Of a DNA stretch of 64,000 nucleotides, positions 51,208 to 58,969 are shown piece by piece. The position numbers and the translations under genes were made by a program. Below the pieces are notes generated by a model. That model searched no databases, was not told the DNA's origin, and was given only the letters and a program-made list of their open reading frames with translations. Numbering within the stretch: position 1 is the first letter of the stretch; each line of letters opens with the position of its first letter. Source of the DNA: Paenibacillus sp. JDR-2 (lineage in GTDB: Bacteria > Bacillota > Bacilli > Paenibacillales > Paenibacillaceae); the NCBI RefSeq assembly GCF_000023585.1, contig NC_012914.1, positions 3,502,001-3,566,000 on the forward strand. Direction: 5' to 3'.

Positions 51208-52967
51208 GAAGACATGGCGTCGTACTCAAGCTGTTCGTCATAACGTCTGTTTTGATCTTGTTTATTTTTACGCTGGTAATGTTGGCCGAAGGGTTGTTCT
51301 TTGAACGGTTTTACCGGATGTCCCGGATTCATCAGCTGGAATCGGCCATTAACGGGTTTAGCAATCAGTATAACGAGGTAAAGGGAAATGAACGGGAGCT
51401 TTCCAGTCTGCTCGGGAGGTTTATGAACCGGAATGATACCAGCTCGGCCGTACTGAATAAAAGCTTTAATAAAGCCAACCTCAATCCGTATTATGTAAAG
51501 CTTCAGTCGGGCGGTAAGAGCATTACCCTTCCGATCCCAACCGCAGGCGCTACGATCAACAGCATTCCGCGGGGAGTTTCTATTGGAAGCAATATGATTG
51601 CGGACGGGATTTTTATGGACGAGAAGGATACGGTGCTTCACCCGATTACCTTCTGGTCCGACAATGCCGCGCCTCTTGATGAAGGATTAGTACGGATAGA
51701 AGGAAAGGTAACCGAGTTTTTGCTGCCGGAGCAGCGGTCGTTCAACCCTCTTTACCAGGATGCTCTGGTTGACGAAGCTCTACAGGATTGGACGACATCG
51801 GCGGAGGCGAGACTGTCCCGCTTGCATGCGGGAGAGACGGTACGGAGCGAATGGAAGGATCCATGGAGCGGAGTCGAGTACGCCATACTCGTACAATTTC
51901 TTGCCGGTACGGATGAGGATGAGCATTATATGTTCGTTATGGCTTCTCTCCAGCCGGTAGGAGAAGCGGTTGATATTTTGAAAAAGTACGTCATTTACTT
52001 GGCGCCGGTCATACTTGCTCTCGTTCTCGCGTTATCGCTGATCTATTCGAGAATTGTATCTCGTCCGCTTCTGACCCTTAATCGATCGGCCGCACGGCTC
52101 GCCAAGCTTGATTTCACCGATCATCCGGAGATTCGCTCCAAGGACGAGTTCGGGGAATTATCGAGGAATATGAACGCTTTATCCCGAAATCTGGACTCGG
52201 CACTAAGCGAGCTCAAGCTTGCTAACGAGCAGCTGCAGGAGGACATGAGAGAGAAGCAGAAGTCCGAACAGCTGCGCAAAGAATTGGTGGCGAATATATC
52301 CCACGAGCTCAAAACTCCGCTAGGCATCGTAAAAGGCTTTGCGGAGGGGCTTCAAGACGGGGTGGCAGACGACAAAAGAGAACGTTACCTCGCCTTGATC
52401 GTGAACGAGACGGACCGGATGAACGCTCTTATTATGGATATGCTGGAACTGTCCAAATTCGAGGTAAAGGCCGTCAAGCTAAATATTGAACGGTTCTCCC
52501 TAACCAATCTCGTTAGAGAGGTTGCAAGCTCCTTCACGCAGCAGCTGGAGAGCAAGCAGTTACGGCTAAGAGTTCGGCAGGATGGAGAACGGGAGCTATT
52601 CGTTTACGCGGACCGTAGACGGATCGAGCAGGTCCTGCTTAATCTGCTCAGCAATGCGATTCGCCACGCCATTGAGGATAGCGCGATCGTTATAGAGATG
52701 GAAAGGGCAGAAGGAGATGCGATAAAAACCATCGTGGAGAATACCGGTCCTTCTATTGCGGAGGAAGACCTGAACCGAATTTGGGATCAGTTCTACAGGG
52801 CAGAACGTTCCCGTGATCGCAAATCCGGCGGAACCGGCTTAGGGCTGGCTATAGTTAAACATATATTAGAGTTGCACGGCAGTCTTTACGGGGCAGCCAA
52901 TATAGAGAGCGGTGTTGCTTTTTCATTCACTTTACGGGAAAACAAAGGAGAGATTCATGATGAATAA
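51204..52967 (+). CDS. membrane sensor histidine kinase
   Basis: A 587-residue kinase partner of the adjacent regulator. Helix 1 is at about residues 9-30, an extracellular sensor of about 220 residues follows, helix 2 (APVILALVLALSLIYS) lies near 265, then HAMP, HisKA with His in NISHELKTPLGIVKGFAEGL, and HATPase with LLNLLSNAIRHA, N/G boxes and GGTGLGLAI. The large extracellular part has no recognisable domain. Its end overlaps the lipoprotein gene, so the three form one operon. Confidence 0.93.
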   Translation: MRRHGVVLKLFVITSVLILFIFTLVMLAEGLFFERFYRMSRIHQLESAINGFSNQYNEVKGNERELSSLLGRFMNRNDTSSAVLNKSFNKANLNPYYVKLQSGGKSITLPIPTAGATINSIPRGVSIGSNMIADGIFMDEKDTVLHPITFWSDNAAPLDEGLVRIEGKVTEFLLPEQRSFNPLYQDALVDEALQDWTTSAEARLSRLHAGETVRSEWKDPWSGVEYAILVQFLAGTDEDEHYMFVMASLQPVGEAVDILKKYVIYLAPVILALVLALSLIYSRIVSRPLLTLNRSAARLAKLDFTDHPEIRSKDEFGELSRNMNALSRNLDSALSELKLANEQLQEDMREKQKSEQLRKELVANISHELKTPLGIVKGFAEGLQDGVADDKRERYLALIVNETDRMNALIMDMLELSKFEVKAVKLNIERFSLTNLVREVASSFTQQLESKQLRLRVRQDGERELFVYADRRRIEQVLLNLLSNAIRHAIEDSAIVIEMERAEGDAIKTIVENTGPSIAEEDLNRIWDQFYRAERSRDRKSGGTGLGLAIVKHILELHGSLYGAANIESGVAFSFTLRENKGEIHDE

Positions 52968-53523
52968 AAAAACGATTTGCTTATTGGTGGCTTCGTTAGC
53001 CGTTCTGGTTGTAATGAGCGCATGCGGAAATAAATCGGAAACAGGAAATACGAATTCGGCAAACGAAGGGAGCGTAACGGAAGCTCCGGCAACGAATTCG
53101 CCGAGCGACAATACCGGAAATGCGGAGGAGTCCGCATCGCCTGAAAATGCAACACCGGACGCAACAAAGTCGTCTGATGCAGCTGGTAACAATGCCAATG
53201 AAGAGATCCTGATTATCATCGATCAAACCGAAAAACCTATCGAGGGCAACAGCTTTGATTTTGTGGTCAACAAACGCCCGGAAGGCTACATGCTGTCCAA
53301 GATGGAGTGGAAATCCGGTAAAACCAACATCGTCAATTCTACTCAAGAGGCGATTGAGCATGGCGGTAACGGCGATGACGGATTCTACATCAGCGGGGAC
53401 GGACAGTTTATGGGCTTCTTCTACCCGGACGATTTGAAGGATCAGAAAGGCGATGCGAAATTCACCTTCGTTAATGATGCGGGCAAAGAACTTACTTGGA
53501 AGAAGACAATTACTTTGAAATAA
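52957..53523 (+). CDS. lipoprotein of unknown function in the two-component operon
   Basis: A 188-residue lipoprotein with the lipobox VVMSACGNKS, a low-complexity Asn/Ser/Glu/Ala-rich linker (about residues 30-90) and a C-terminal domain of about 95 residues (ILIIIDQTEKPIEGNSFDF, then DDGFYISGDGQFMGFFYPDDL). GGAG lies 6 nt before ATG 52957, which is followed directly by a second ATG. Its overlap with the kinase gene suggests a role in signal perception or as the regulated output. I do not recognise the domain. Confidence 0.75.
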   Translation: MMNKKTICLLVASLAVLVVMSACGNKSETGNTNSANEGSVTEAPATNSPSDNTGNAEESASPENATPDATKSSDAAGNNANEEILIIIDQTEKPIEGNSFDFVVNKRPEGYMLSKMEWKSGKTNIVNSTQEAIEHGGNGDDGFYISGDGQFMGFFYPDDLKDQKGDAKFTFVNDAGKELTWKKTITLK

Positions 53524-53628
53524 ATGAAATTCATAAAAATTAGCATGAATACGACTAAGATAACGGAAGATGAATTAGTTAGTTTTTTCATGATTAGCGA
53601 TTTTAAATATGCGATGACAGGTAGGTAG
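53524..53628 (+). CDS. 34-residue open frame directly behind the lipoprotein gene
   Basis: The ATG abuts the lipoprotein stop (TAAATG). The product reads MKFIKISMNTTKITEDELV, then SFFMISDFKYAMTGR. No ribosome site is seen, so expression would need coupled re-initiation. It may be a small protein or the stub of a lost gene. Confidence 0.28.
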   Translation: MKFIKISMNTTKITEDELVSFFMISDFKYAMTGR

Positions 53629-53643
53629 ATTGTTCATCCGTTT

Positions 53644-53680
53644 AAACCAAAAGCCGCGTTTGCACGCGGCTTTTGGTTTA
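53644..53680 (+). terminator. Rho-independent terminator of the two-component operon
   Basis: AAACCAAAAGCCGCG (53644-53658) and CGCGGCTTTTGGTTT (53665-53679) form a 15-bp perfect stem containing an internal T-tract. Confidence 0.85.
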
Positions 53681-53735
53681 CTATTCAGGTATAACTCATT
53701 TTCGGAAAGGAAATTATACTGTCGTTGAATTCAAG

Positions 53736-53765
53736 TTGACACGACACCGTTTGGTGTCTTATAAT
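53736..53765 (+). promoter_or_regulatory. promoter with operator in its spacer, ahead of the ArsR/SRPBCC operon
   Basis: TTGACA (53736-53741), an 18-nt spacer and TATAAT (53760-53765), both hexamers perfect. The spacer is almost filled by the 16-bp dyad GACACCGTTTGGTGTC. Confidence 0.9.
53743..53758. promoter_or_regulatory. operator 1 of the ArsR/SRPBCC promoter
   Basis: GACACCGTTTGGTGTC, 6-bp arms and a 4-bp centre, between -35 and -10. A bound protein would exclude RNA polymerase. Confidence 0.8.
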
Positions 53766-53772
53766 TTAAAAA

Positions 53773-53788
53773 GACACCAAACGGTGTC
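53773..53788. promoter_or_regulatory. operator 2 of the ArsR/SRPBCC promoter
   Basis: GACACCAAACGGTGTC is the exact reverse complement of operator 1 and lies 30 bp downstream (three helical turns), covering about +1 to +16. Confidence 0.8.
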
Positions 53789-53915
53789 GCATACATCGTG
53801 CATAAGTAAAAAAGTTACCTTGCATTCTATTGTAACGAAATGAATGGAGCAGCTGCAACCCATGGATTCAAACACCAAATATCTGTTTATGAATTGAACT
53901 CTAGGAGGGGGTGTT

Positions 53916-54245
53916 GTGAACGATAATATTCCGTCACGGGATGTCTTTGACGCGATTGCGGATCCAACCCGGCGCCGGTTGATTCAGCTATTGTCCGAGA
54001 CAGCGGAAATCCCGCTTCATGAGTTAACCTCGCAATTCGATATGGGGCGTACGGCCGTATCGAAGCATTTGACCATCCTGAAGGAAGCGGGACTGGTAAC
54101 GGACCGGAAGGTTGGCAGAGAAACGCGCTTTCGGCTAAATGCCGCTCCGTTGAAAGAAATTCAGGACTGGGTCTCTTACTACAGGAAATTCTGGACTGTT
54201 AATATGCTGCGTCTGCAGCAACTATTAGAGGAGGAAGAAGAATGA
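53916..54245 (+). CDS. ArsR/SmtB family transcriptional regulator
   Basis: A 109-residue winged-helix repressor: FDAIADPTRRRLIQLLSE, LHELTSQFDMGRTAVSKHLTILKEAGLVTDRKVGRETRFRLN as the recognition helix and wing. No metal-binding Cys cluster is present, as expected for the SRPBCC-linked subgroup. Start is GTG, 5 nt after AGGAGGGGG. It overlaps the SRPBCC gene by 4 nt. It may act on the two dyads at 53743-53788, though the 130-bp leader would be unusual. Confidence 0.92.
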   Translation: MNDNIPSRDVFDAIADPTRRRLIQLLSETAEIPLHELTSQFDMGRTAVSKHLTILKEAGLVTDRKVGRETRFRLNAAPLKEIQDWVSYYRKFWTVNMLRLQQLLEEEEE

Positions 54246-54643
54246 GTTTGAAATTAGAACTGGATTTTCAATACAAAACTTCGGTAGAAAAGGCATGGGC
54301 GGCATTAACCACTTCCGAAATGCTTGCCAAATGGGTGCTCCCAAACGATTTTAAACCGGAGGTTGGACACCGGTTTCAGTTCCGGGCAGAGCCTAATCAA
54401 TATTGGGACGGCGTTATTGACGGCGAAGTGCTTGCTGTAGACGAAGCAAACCGTTTGCTGTCCTACTCTTGGGCGGTTGGTCCAGAGAAGCATACGGTTA
54501 CCTGGACGGTTCAGGAGCTGGGAGATGGCAAGGTGAACCTTCACCTTGAACAAACCGGCTTCTCGAGCGTACCAGCGCTTGAAGGAGCTAGATACGGCTG
54601 GACGAACTGGCACAACGAGCTTGCCAAGCTGCTGGCGCAATAA
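54242..54643 (+). CDS. SRPBCC domain protein (AHSA1/activator of Hsp90 ATPase-like)
   Basis: A 133-residue AHSA1-type ligand-binding protein: YKTSVEKAWAALTTSEMLAKWVLPNDF at the start, then YSWAVGPEKHTVTWTVQELG and GWTNWHNELAKLLAQ at the end. ArsR plus AHSA1-type pairs are a common two-gene unit in Bacillota, with the protein probably binding a hydrophobic small molecule. It is translationally coupled to the regulator (ATGA). Confidence 0.9.
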   Translation: MSLKLELDFQYKTSVEKAWAALTTSEMLAKWVLPNDFKPEVGHRFQFRAEPNQYWDGVIDGEVLAVDEANRLLSYSWAVGPEKHTVTWTVQELGDGKVNLHLEQTGFSSVPALEGARYGWTNWHNELAKLLAQ

Positions 54644-54677
54644 TCGCATATTAGAGCCTATACGGACACAGATTCAC

Positions 54678-54711
54678 ATAAACCGGTTGCAACTGTTTGC
54701 AACCGGTTTAT
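54678..54711. repeat. 15-bp perfect inverted repeat upstream of the UvrA-like gene
   Basis: ATAAACCGGTTGCAA (54678-54692) and TTGCAACCGGTTTAT (54697-54711) with a CTGT centre. TTGCAA at 54697 could serve as -35 to TACAAT at 54722 with a 19-nt spacer, so an operator is likely; without a T-tract it is not a good terminator. Confidence 0.7.
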
Positions 54712-54766
54712 GTCTGGTTCGTACAATTGGATGGATATAAATCTACGACCCGAAAGGATGTAAGGA

Positions 54767-57022
54767 ATGAGCGAAACGGGCCAGGAGTACATCGTCATTA
54801 CGAATGCCAGGGAAAACAATCTAAAGAACGTTTCTTTGCGTATCCCCAAGCGGAAAATTACGATTTTTACGGGAGTATCGGGATCAGGGAAGTCATCCAT
54901 CGTTTTCGATACGATTGCTGCTGAATCTACAAGACTGCTAAACGAGAACTTCAGCACATTCGTTCGGACTTTCTTGCCGAGCTTTCCACAGCCGGATACG
55001 GACGGAATCGAGAACCTCAGCATGGCCGTTGTTGTCGACCAGAAAAGACTAGGCGGCGGCTCCCATTCCACGATGGGCACAATCACCGATATTTCTCCGA
55101 TCCTCCGCGTTCTGTTCTCCCGGGTAGGGGAGCCGTTTGTTGGATCGGCCAATATGTTTTCCTTTAATGATCCGCAAGGCATGTGTCCGGAATGCAACGG
55201 TATCGGCCGCAGGCTTGGGGTGGATATGGGCAAGGCCATTGATAGGTCCAAATCGCTGAATGAAGGCGCCATTATGCTTCCGGATTATACCGTAAGCGGT
55301 TGGGAGATGAATATGCTCCTGCAGTCGGGTGACTTTGATCCGGATAAGAAGCTGCAGGATTACTCGCCGGAAGAACTGGATCAACTGCTCTATGCCAAGG
55401 CGCGGAAGGTGCAGATGGACTTTGCCGGCAAGGCAACCAACATTACCGTGGAAGGCGTTATTGAGAAGTTCACGAACAAATATATCAAGCAGGACGTAAA
55501 GCTGAAATCCGAACGCACGCAAAAAGCGGTTATGCCGTTTATCACCGAAGGCAAATGTACCAGCTGCCACGGTTCGAGACTTAGTCAGGCTGCGCTAAAC
55601 TGCCGGATTAACGGAAAAAACATCGCAGAGCTATCCTCGATGGAGGTTGGACATCTCATCCGGGTCATTCAAGAAATCAGCGATGCCAAGGCAGCGCCAA
55701 TCGTCAAATCGTTGACGGAACGCCTTCAGCATCTGGTAGATATCGGGCTGGACTATCTAACGCTGGATCGGGAGACCGATACGCTATCCGGCGGCGAGTC
55801 GCAGCGCGTCAAGATGGTCAAGCATTTGAGCGGCAGCCTGGTTGACGTCACTTATATTTTCGATGAGCCTAGCGTTGGACTTCATCCCCGAGATGTACAC
55901 CGGTTGAACGACTTGCTTGTTAAGCTGCGGGATAAGGGGAATACCGTTATTGTCGTTGAGCATGATCCTGACGTTATCAAGGTTGCCGATCATATCGTGG
56001 ACGTTGGCCCTCATGCAGGCAGCCGGGGAGGGAACATCGTGTTTGAAGGCAGCTACCAGGGTTTATTAGAGTCGGGCACCTTAACCGGAATGCATATGAA
56101 GAGACCTCTTGAGTTGAAGCAGAATTGCAGGAAGGCTACCGGCAAGCTGCCTATCCGCAATGCTAATCTGCATAACCTTCAGAACGTAAGCTTAGATATC
56201 CCGACCGGTGTATTAAACGTTGTTACCGGTGTTGCGGGTTCGGGGAAAAGCTCGCTTATAAACGATGTATTCCTCACCCAGCATCCGGATGCTGTTGTTA
56301 TCGATCAATCAGCGGTTGGCGTCTCAACACGTTCGAATCCGGCAACCTATACGGGCATTATGGATGACGTGCGCAAGGCGTTCGCATCTGCCAATAAGGT
56401 TAATCAGGGATTGTTCAGCTTCAACTCCAAAGGAGCTTGCGAGAACTGCCAAGGGCTTGGTGTTGTGTATACGGACCTGTCCTTCTTCGATAGCGTAAAG
56501 ATGCCATGCGAGGTCTGCGAAGGCAAACGGTTCAAGGAAGAGGTTCTCGAATACAAGCTGAACGGTAAAAACATTGCGGAAGTGCTGGAGATGACCGTCG
56601 AGCAGGCATTGGAGTTTTTCGAGCTGAAGGAAGTGAAGAAGAAGCTTCAAGCGATGAGCGATGTCGGCCTGAACTACATTACGCTTGGTCAGCCGCTCAG
56701 CACGTTATCCGGCGGGGAATGCCAGCGCATCAAGCTGGCAAGCGAGCTGCATAAGAAGGGCAGCATCTACGTCATGGACGAGCCAACAACCGGTCTGCAT
56801 ATGTCGGATATCGGCCATCTTCTGGAGATTATGAACCGGCTTGTGGATACCGGCAATACGGTAATTGTCATTGAACACAATCTCGAGGTAATCAGTCAAG
56901 CCGATTGGATTATTGACATGGGACCGGATGGAGGCAGCAGAGGCGGCCGGGTAGTGTTCGAGGGTATTCCTTCGCAAATCATTCTTGAGGAACAGTCGAT
57001 AACAGGGAAGTTCTTGAAGTAA
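54767..57022 (+). CDS. UvrA-like ATPase, short form without UvrB-binding and insertion domains
   Basis: A 751-residue UvrA homologue, 190 residues shorter than repair UvrA (about 940). Two ABC modules are intact: Walker A GVSGSGKSS and GVAGSGKSS, signatures LSGGESQR and LSGGECQR, Walker B segments IFDEPSVGLHP and VMDEPTTGLHM. Zinc modules CPECNGIG/CTSCHG and CENCQGLG/CEVCEG are kept. The region between the first Walker A and the zinc module is shortened, where UvrA has its UvrB-binding and insertion domains. This matches the UvrA2-like class linked to antibiotic tolerance rather than nucleotide excision repair. AAAGGATG precedes the ATG. A 15-bp dyad in the promoter suggests inducible expression. 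Confidence 0.88.
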   Translation: MSETGQEYIVITNARENNLKNVSLRIPKRKITIFTGVSGSGKSSIVFDTIAAESTRLLNENFSTFVRTFLPSFPQPDTDGIENLSMAVVVDQKRLGGGSHSTMGTITDISPILRVLFSRVGEPFVGSANMFSFNDPQGMCPECNGIGRRLGVDMGKAIDRSKSLNEGAIMLPDYTVSGWEMNMLLQSGDFDPDKKLQDYSPEELDQLLYAKARKVQMDFAGKATNITVEGVIEKFTNKYIKQDVKLKSERTQKAVMPFITEGKCTSCHGSRLSQAALNCRINGKNIAELSSMEVGHLIRVIQEISDAKAAPIVKSLTERLQHLVDIGLDYLTLDRETDTLSGGESQRVKMVKHLSGSLVDVTYIFDEPSVGLHPRDVHRLNDLLVKLRDKGNTVIVVEHDPDVIKVADHIVDVGPHAGSRGGNIVFEGSYQGLLESGTLTGMHMKRPLELKQNCRKATGKLPIRNANLHNLQNVSLDIPTGVLNVVTGVAGSGKSSLINDVFLTQHPDAVVIDQSAVGVSTRSNPATYTGIMDDVRKAFASANKVNQGLFSFNSKGACENCQGLGVVYTDLSFFDSVKMPCEVCEGKRFKEEVLEYKLNGKNIAEVLEMTVEQALEFFELKEVKKKLQAMSDVGLNYITLGQPLSTLSGGECQRIKLASELHKKGSIYVMDEPTTGLHMSDIGHLLEIMNRLVDTGNTVIVIEHNLEVISQADWIIDMGPDGGSRGGRVVFEGIPSQIILEEQSITGKFLK

Positions 57023-57040
57023 ACCATATCCTTCATACGA

Positions 57041-57078
57041 AAAGAAGCTGCCGAACCCTTGGATCGGCAGCTTCTTTT
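57041..57078. terminator. bidirectional terminator between the UvrA-like and LysR genes
   Basis: AAAAGAAGCTGCCGA (57041-57055) and TCGGCAGCTTCTTTT (57064-57078) form a 15-bp stem with an A-tract and a T-tract, suitable for both convergent genes. Confidence 0.88.
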
Positions 57079-57083
57079 GCAAT

Positions 57084-57974
57084 TCAAGGAGTTTTGACCC
57101 CGTCAAAGCGGGTAGTCAGCTGCTTCATGAACGCAATGGTTGCTTTTCCTATATAGCGGTCCTTCAGATAAGCAATACCGACTTCCCTGCGAAGTGAAGG
57201 GTTGCTTATCGGAATCATGATCATATTCTGATCCGGATACAATTCGAGCAGCGTTTTAGATAGAATGGAAGCTCCGGCACCAGACTGCACGAGGGAGAGA
57301 ATCGACTTGATGGCCGAAGTCTCTATGACGGGCTCCCAAGCAACGCCATGCATGCTGCACACCGTGTCAATCAACTGCCGGCAACGGTGGGTTTTGGGGA
57401 ACATAATGATGGGCTCTTTCATCGCTTCTTCTATGGTAACGCTAGGCTCACCGGATAACGGGGAATTGGAATGGGCTACGAAATAAAATTCTTCCTCGTA
57501 CAAAGAAACTTTACTGAATCTGTCGTCATCTACCGGAAAGATGGTTACCGCAAAATCAAGCTCATCCTGCAGAAGGGGATCCACCACATCCTCCAATGCC
57601 AATAGTTTAATGCTTATCCCCGGATATTTATTGTGAAAATCAACCAGCAAACCAGAAACGAGATCATTAATCTCCCCGATTAAAGTCCCAATCGTTAACG
57701 ATCCGCGCTCCATATGATGAAGTTCGGAAATTTCCTCGCGTGCTCCGTCTATCGAGCGGAAAATGTTGCGGCTATGGTTAAGAAGGATAAAACCCGCTTC
57801 CGTAAGCGCGATTTTTTTCCCGATCCGATGAAATAACGGTACCCCCAGCTCTTCCTCCAACTGTTTTATTTGATAACTCATCGTTGGCTGCGTAATACCA
57901 AGCTTATCAGCCGCGCGGGTAAAATGAAGCTCATCGCAAATCGCTTGAAAATACTCCAGCTGTCTAATCTCCAT
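57084..57974 (-). CDS. LysR family transcriptional regulator (CynR-like)
   Basis: A 296-residue LysR regulator: MEIRQLEYFQAICDELHFT and KLGITQPTMSYQIKQLEEELG form the winged helix, and the effector domain follows (GSLTIGTLIGEINDLVSGLL near residue 90). The ATG at 57974 has GAGGTG at 6 nt; 69 nt of open frame upstream lacks a ribosome site. It diverges from the decayed TehA-like transporter gene, whose promoter region holds the dyad at 58057-58076. Confidence 0.92.
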   Translation of the reverse strand: MEIRQLEYFQAICDELHFTRAADKLGITQPTMSYQIKQLEEELGVPLFHRIGKKIALTEAGFILLNHSRNIFRSIDGAREEISELHHMERGSLTIGTLIGEINDLVSGLLVDFHNKYPGISIKLLALEDVVDPLLQDELDFAVTIFPVDDDRFSKVSLYEEEFYFVAHSNSPLSGEPSVTIEEAMKEPIIMFPKTHRCRQLIDTVCSMHGVAWEPVIETSAIKSILSLVQSGAGASILSKTLLELYPDQNMIMIPISNPSLRREVGIAYLKDRYIGKATIAFMKQLTTRFDGVKTP

Positions 57975-58056
57975 GTGATACACCTCGTCAAAATCATGAA
58001 TCATTCTTGTACTAAGTATAAAAGCATCATTTTGACAAATCAATTAATGGGTATCT

Positions 58057-58076
58057 ATGATTTCGATAGAAATCAT
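58057..58076. promoter_or_regulatory. LysR-type operator candidate
   Basis: ATGATTTC (58057-58064) and GAAATCAT (58069-58076) form a perfect dyad with a GATA centre, the size of a LysR recognition site, between the divergent regulator and transporter remnants. Confidence 0.55.
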
Positions 58077-58230
58077 CTATTGATTTATCCAATACATATC
58101 CGCTTTTCGATTTAATTCAGATATCAAAAAGATAGAAACAATAATATTGATCTATCGATAGCATTCTCCTTACAATGAAGCCATATTCGTCGGACCACAT
58201 TTAGACATAAACAGGAGAGAGAATGGAGAG

Positions 58231-58964
58231 ATGACTATGAAGAGAATGCACAAACTGCCGGTTGCGCCGGCTTCCTTTTTCGCGATGACCTTGGGGCTGG
58301 CGGAAACGGGAAACGCATTGAGATTCGCGCAAGAAACGTGGGGAGGATCAAAGCTATGGGGTGAATGGTTTGAAGGCCTCGCCAGCTCTGATTCCGGAAT
58401 CCGTACTTCTTTTGTCCGCTGCTATTTTGCCGTATAATGCGGCGTTTGCGCATGTTCTGTTCTGGGCGGGCTCCATATCCAATCTGATGTTGGCGACTAT
58501 CCGGTATTCCGGAATGTGGAGAAATCCGCGAAGCCATACGCAGGTTACGCCTTCGTTATTCCTGACTTACACGGCAAGCGTACTGGTCAACGCTTTAATA
58601 GCGGGGCTGCTCGGCTACAAGGAATATGGTTGGATGGTGTTCGGAGTTGGTATTATTTCTTGGTTGATATTGGATTCCGTTGTCCTCCATCAGCTTGCAA
58701 CAGGCGGTTTGGACGCGAAGATGCGAAACTTTATGGGCATATATACGGCTCCAGGCGCTATTGTGCTGGTAGCTTATCAAGTTCTGAGCGGACATTCCTC
58801 CGATTTGGTTACGTACGCCTTGGCAGGTTATACGTTGTTCCTTGTATTTTCCTTAACGCTTTCTTACAGCATCCATTGTTGTCACTCTGTCCGTTGCCCT
58901 TGGAGCTGTTTATTTGCTGATCGCGAAGAAATATTACCCTCCGGTTGCGGCCAGCAAGACCTGA
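58231..58964 (+). pseudogene. decayed TehA/TDT family transporter (C4-dicarboxylate/tellurite-type channel)
   Basis: The N-terminal part KLPVAPASFFAMTLGLAETG and the later parts ALIPESVLLLSAAILPYN, RYSGMWRNPRSHTQ and GVGIISWLILDSVVLHQL are recognisable TDT-channel segments but lie in different frames. A shift occurs near 58370, and a second near 58870, after which the last membrane helix (TASIVVTLSVALGAVYLLIA) is read in yet another frame to a stop at 58964. The total is about 244 codons against some 330, so two internal deletions (helices 2-3 and the region before the last helix) are also likely. The ribosome site and start are intact. Confidence 0.8.
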
Positions 58965-58969
58965 TTAAG

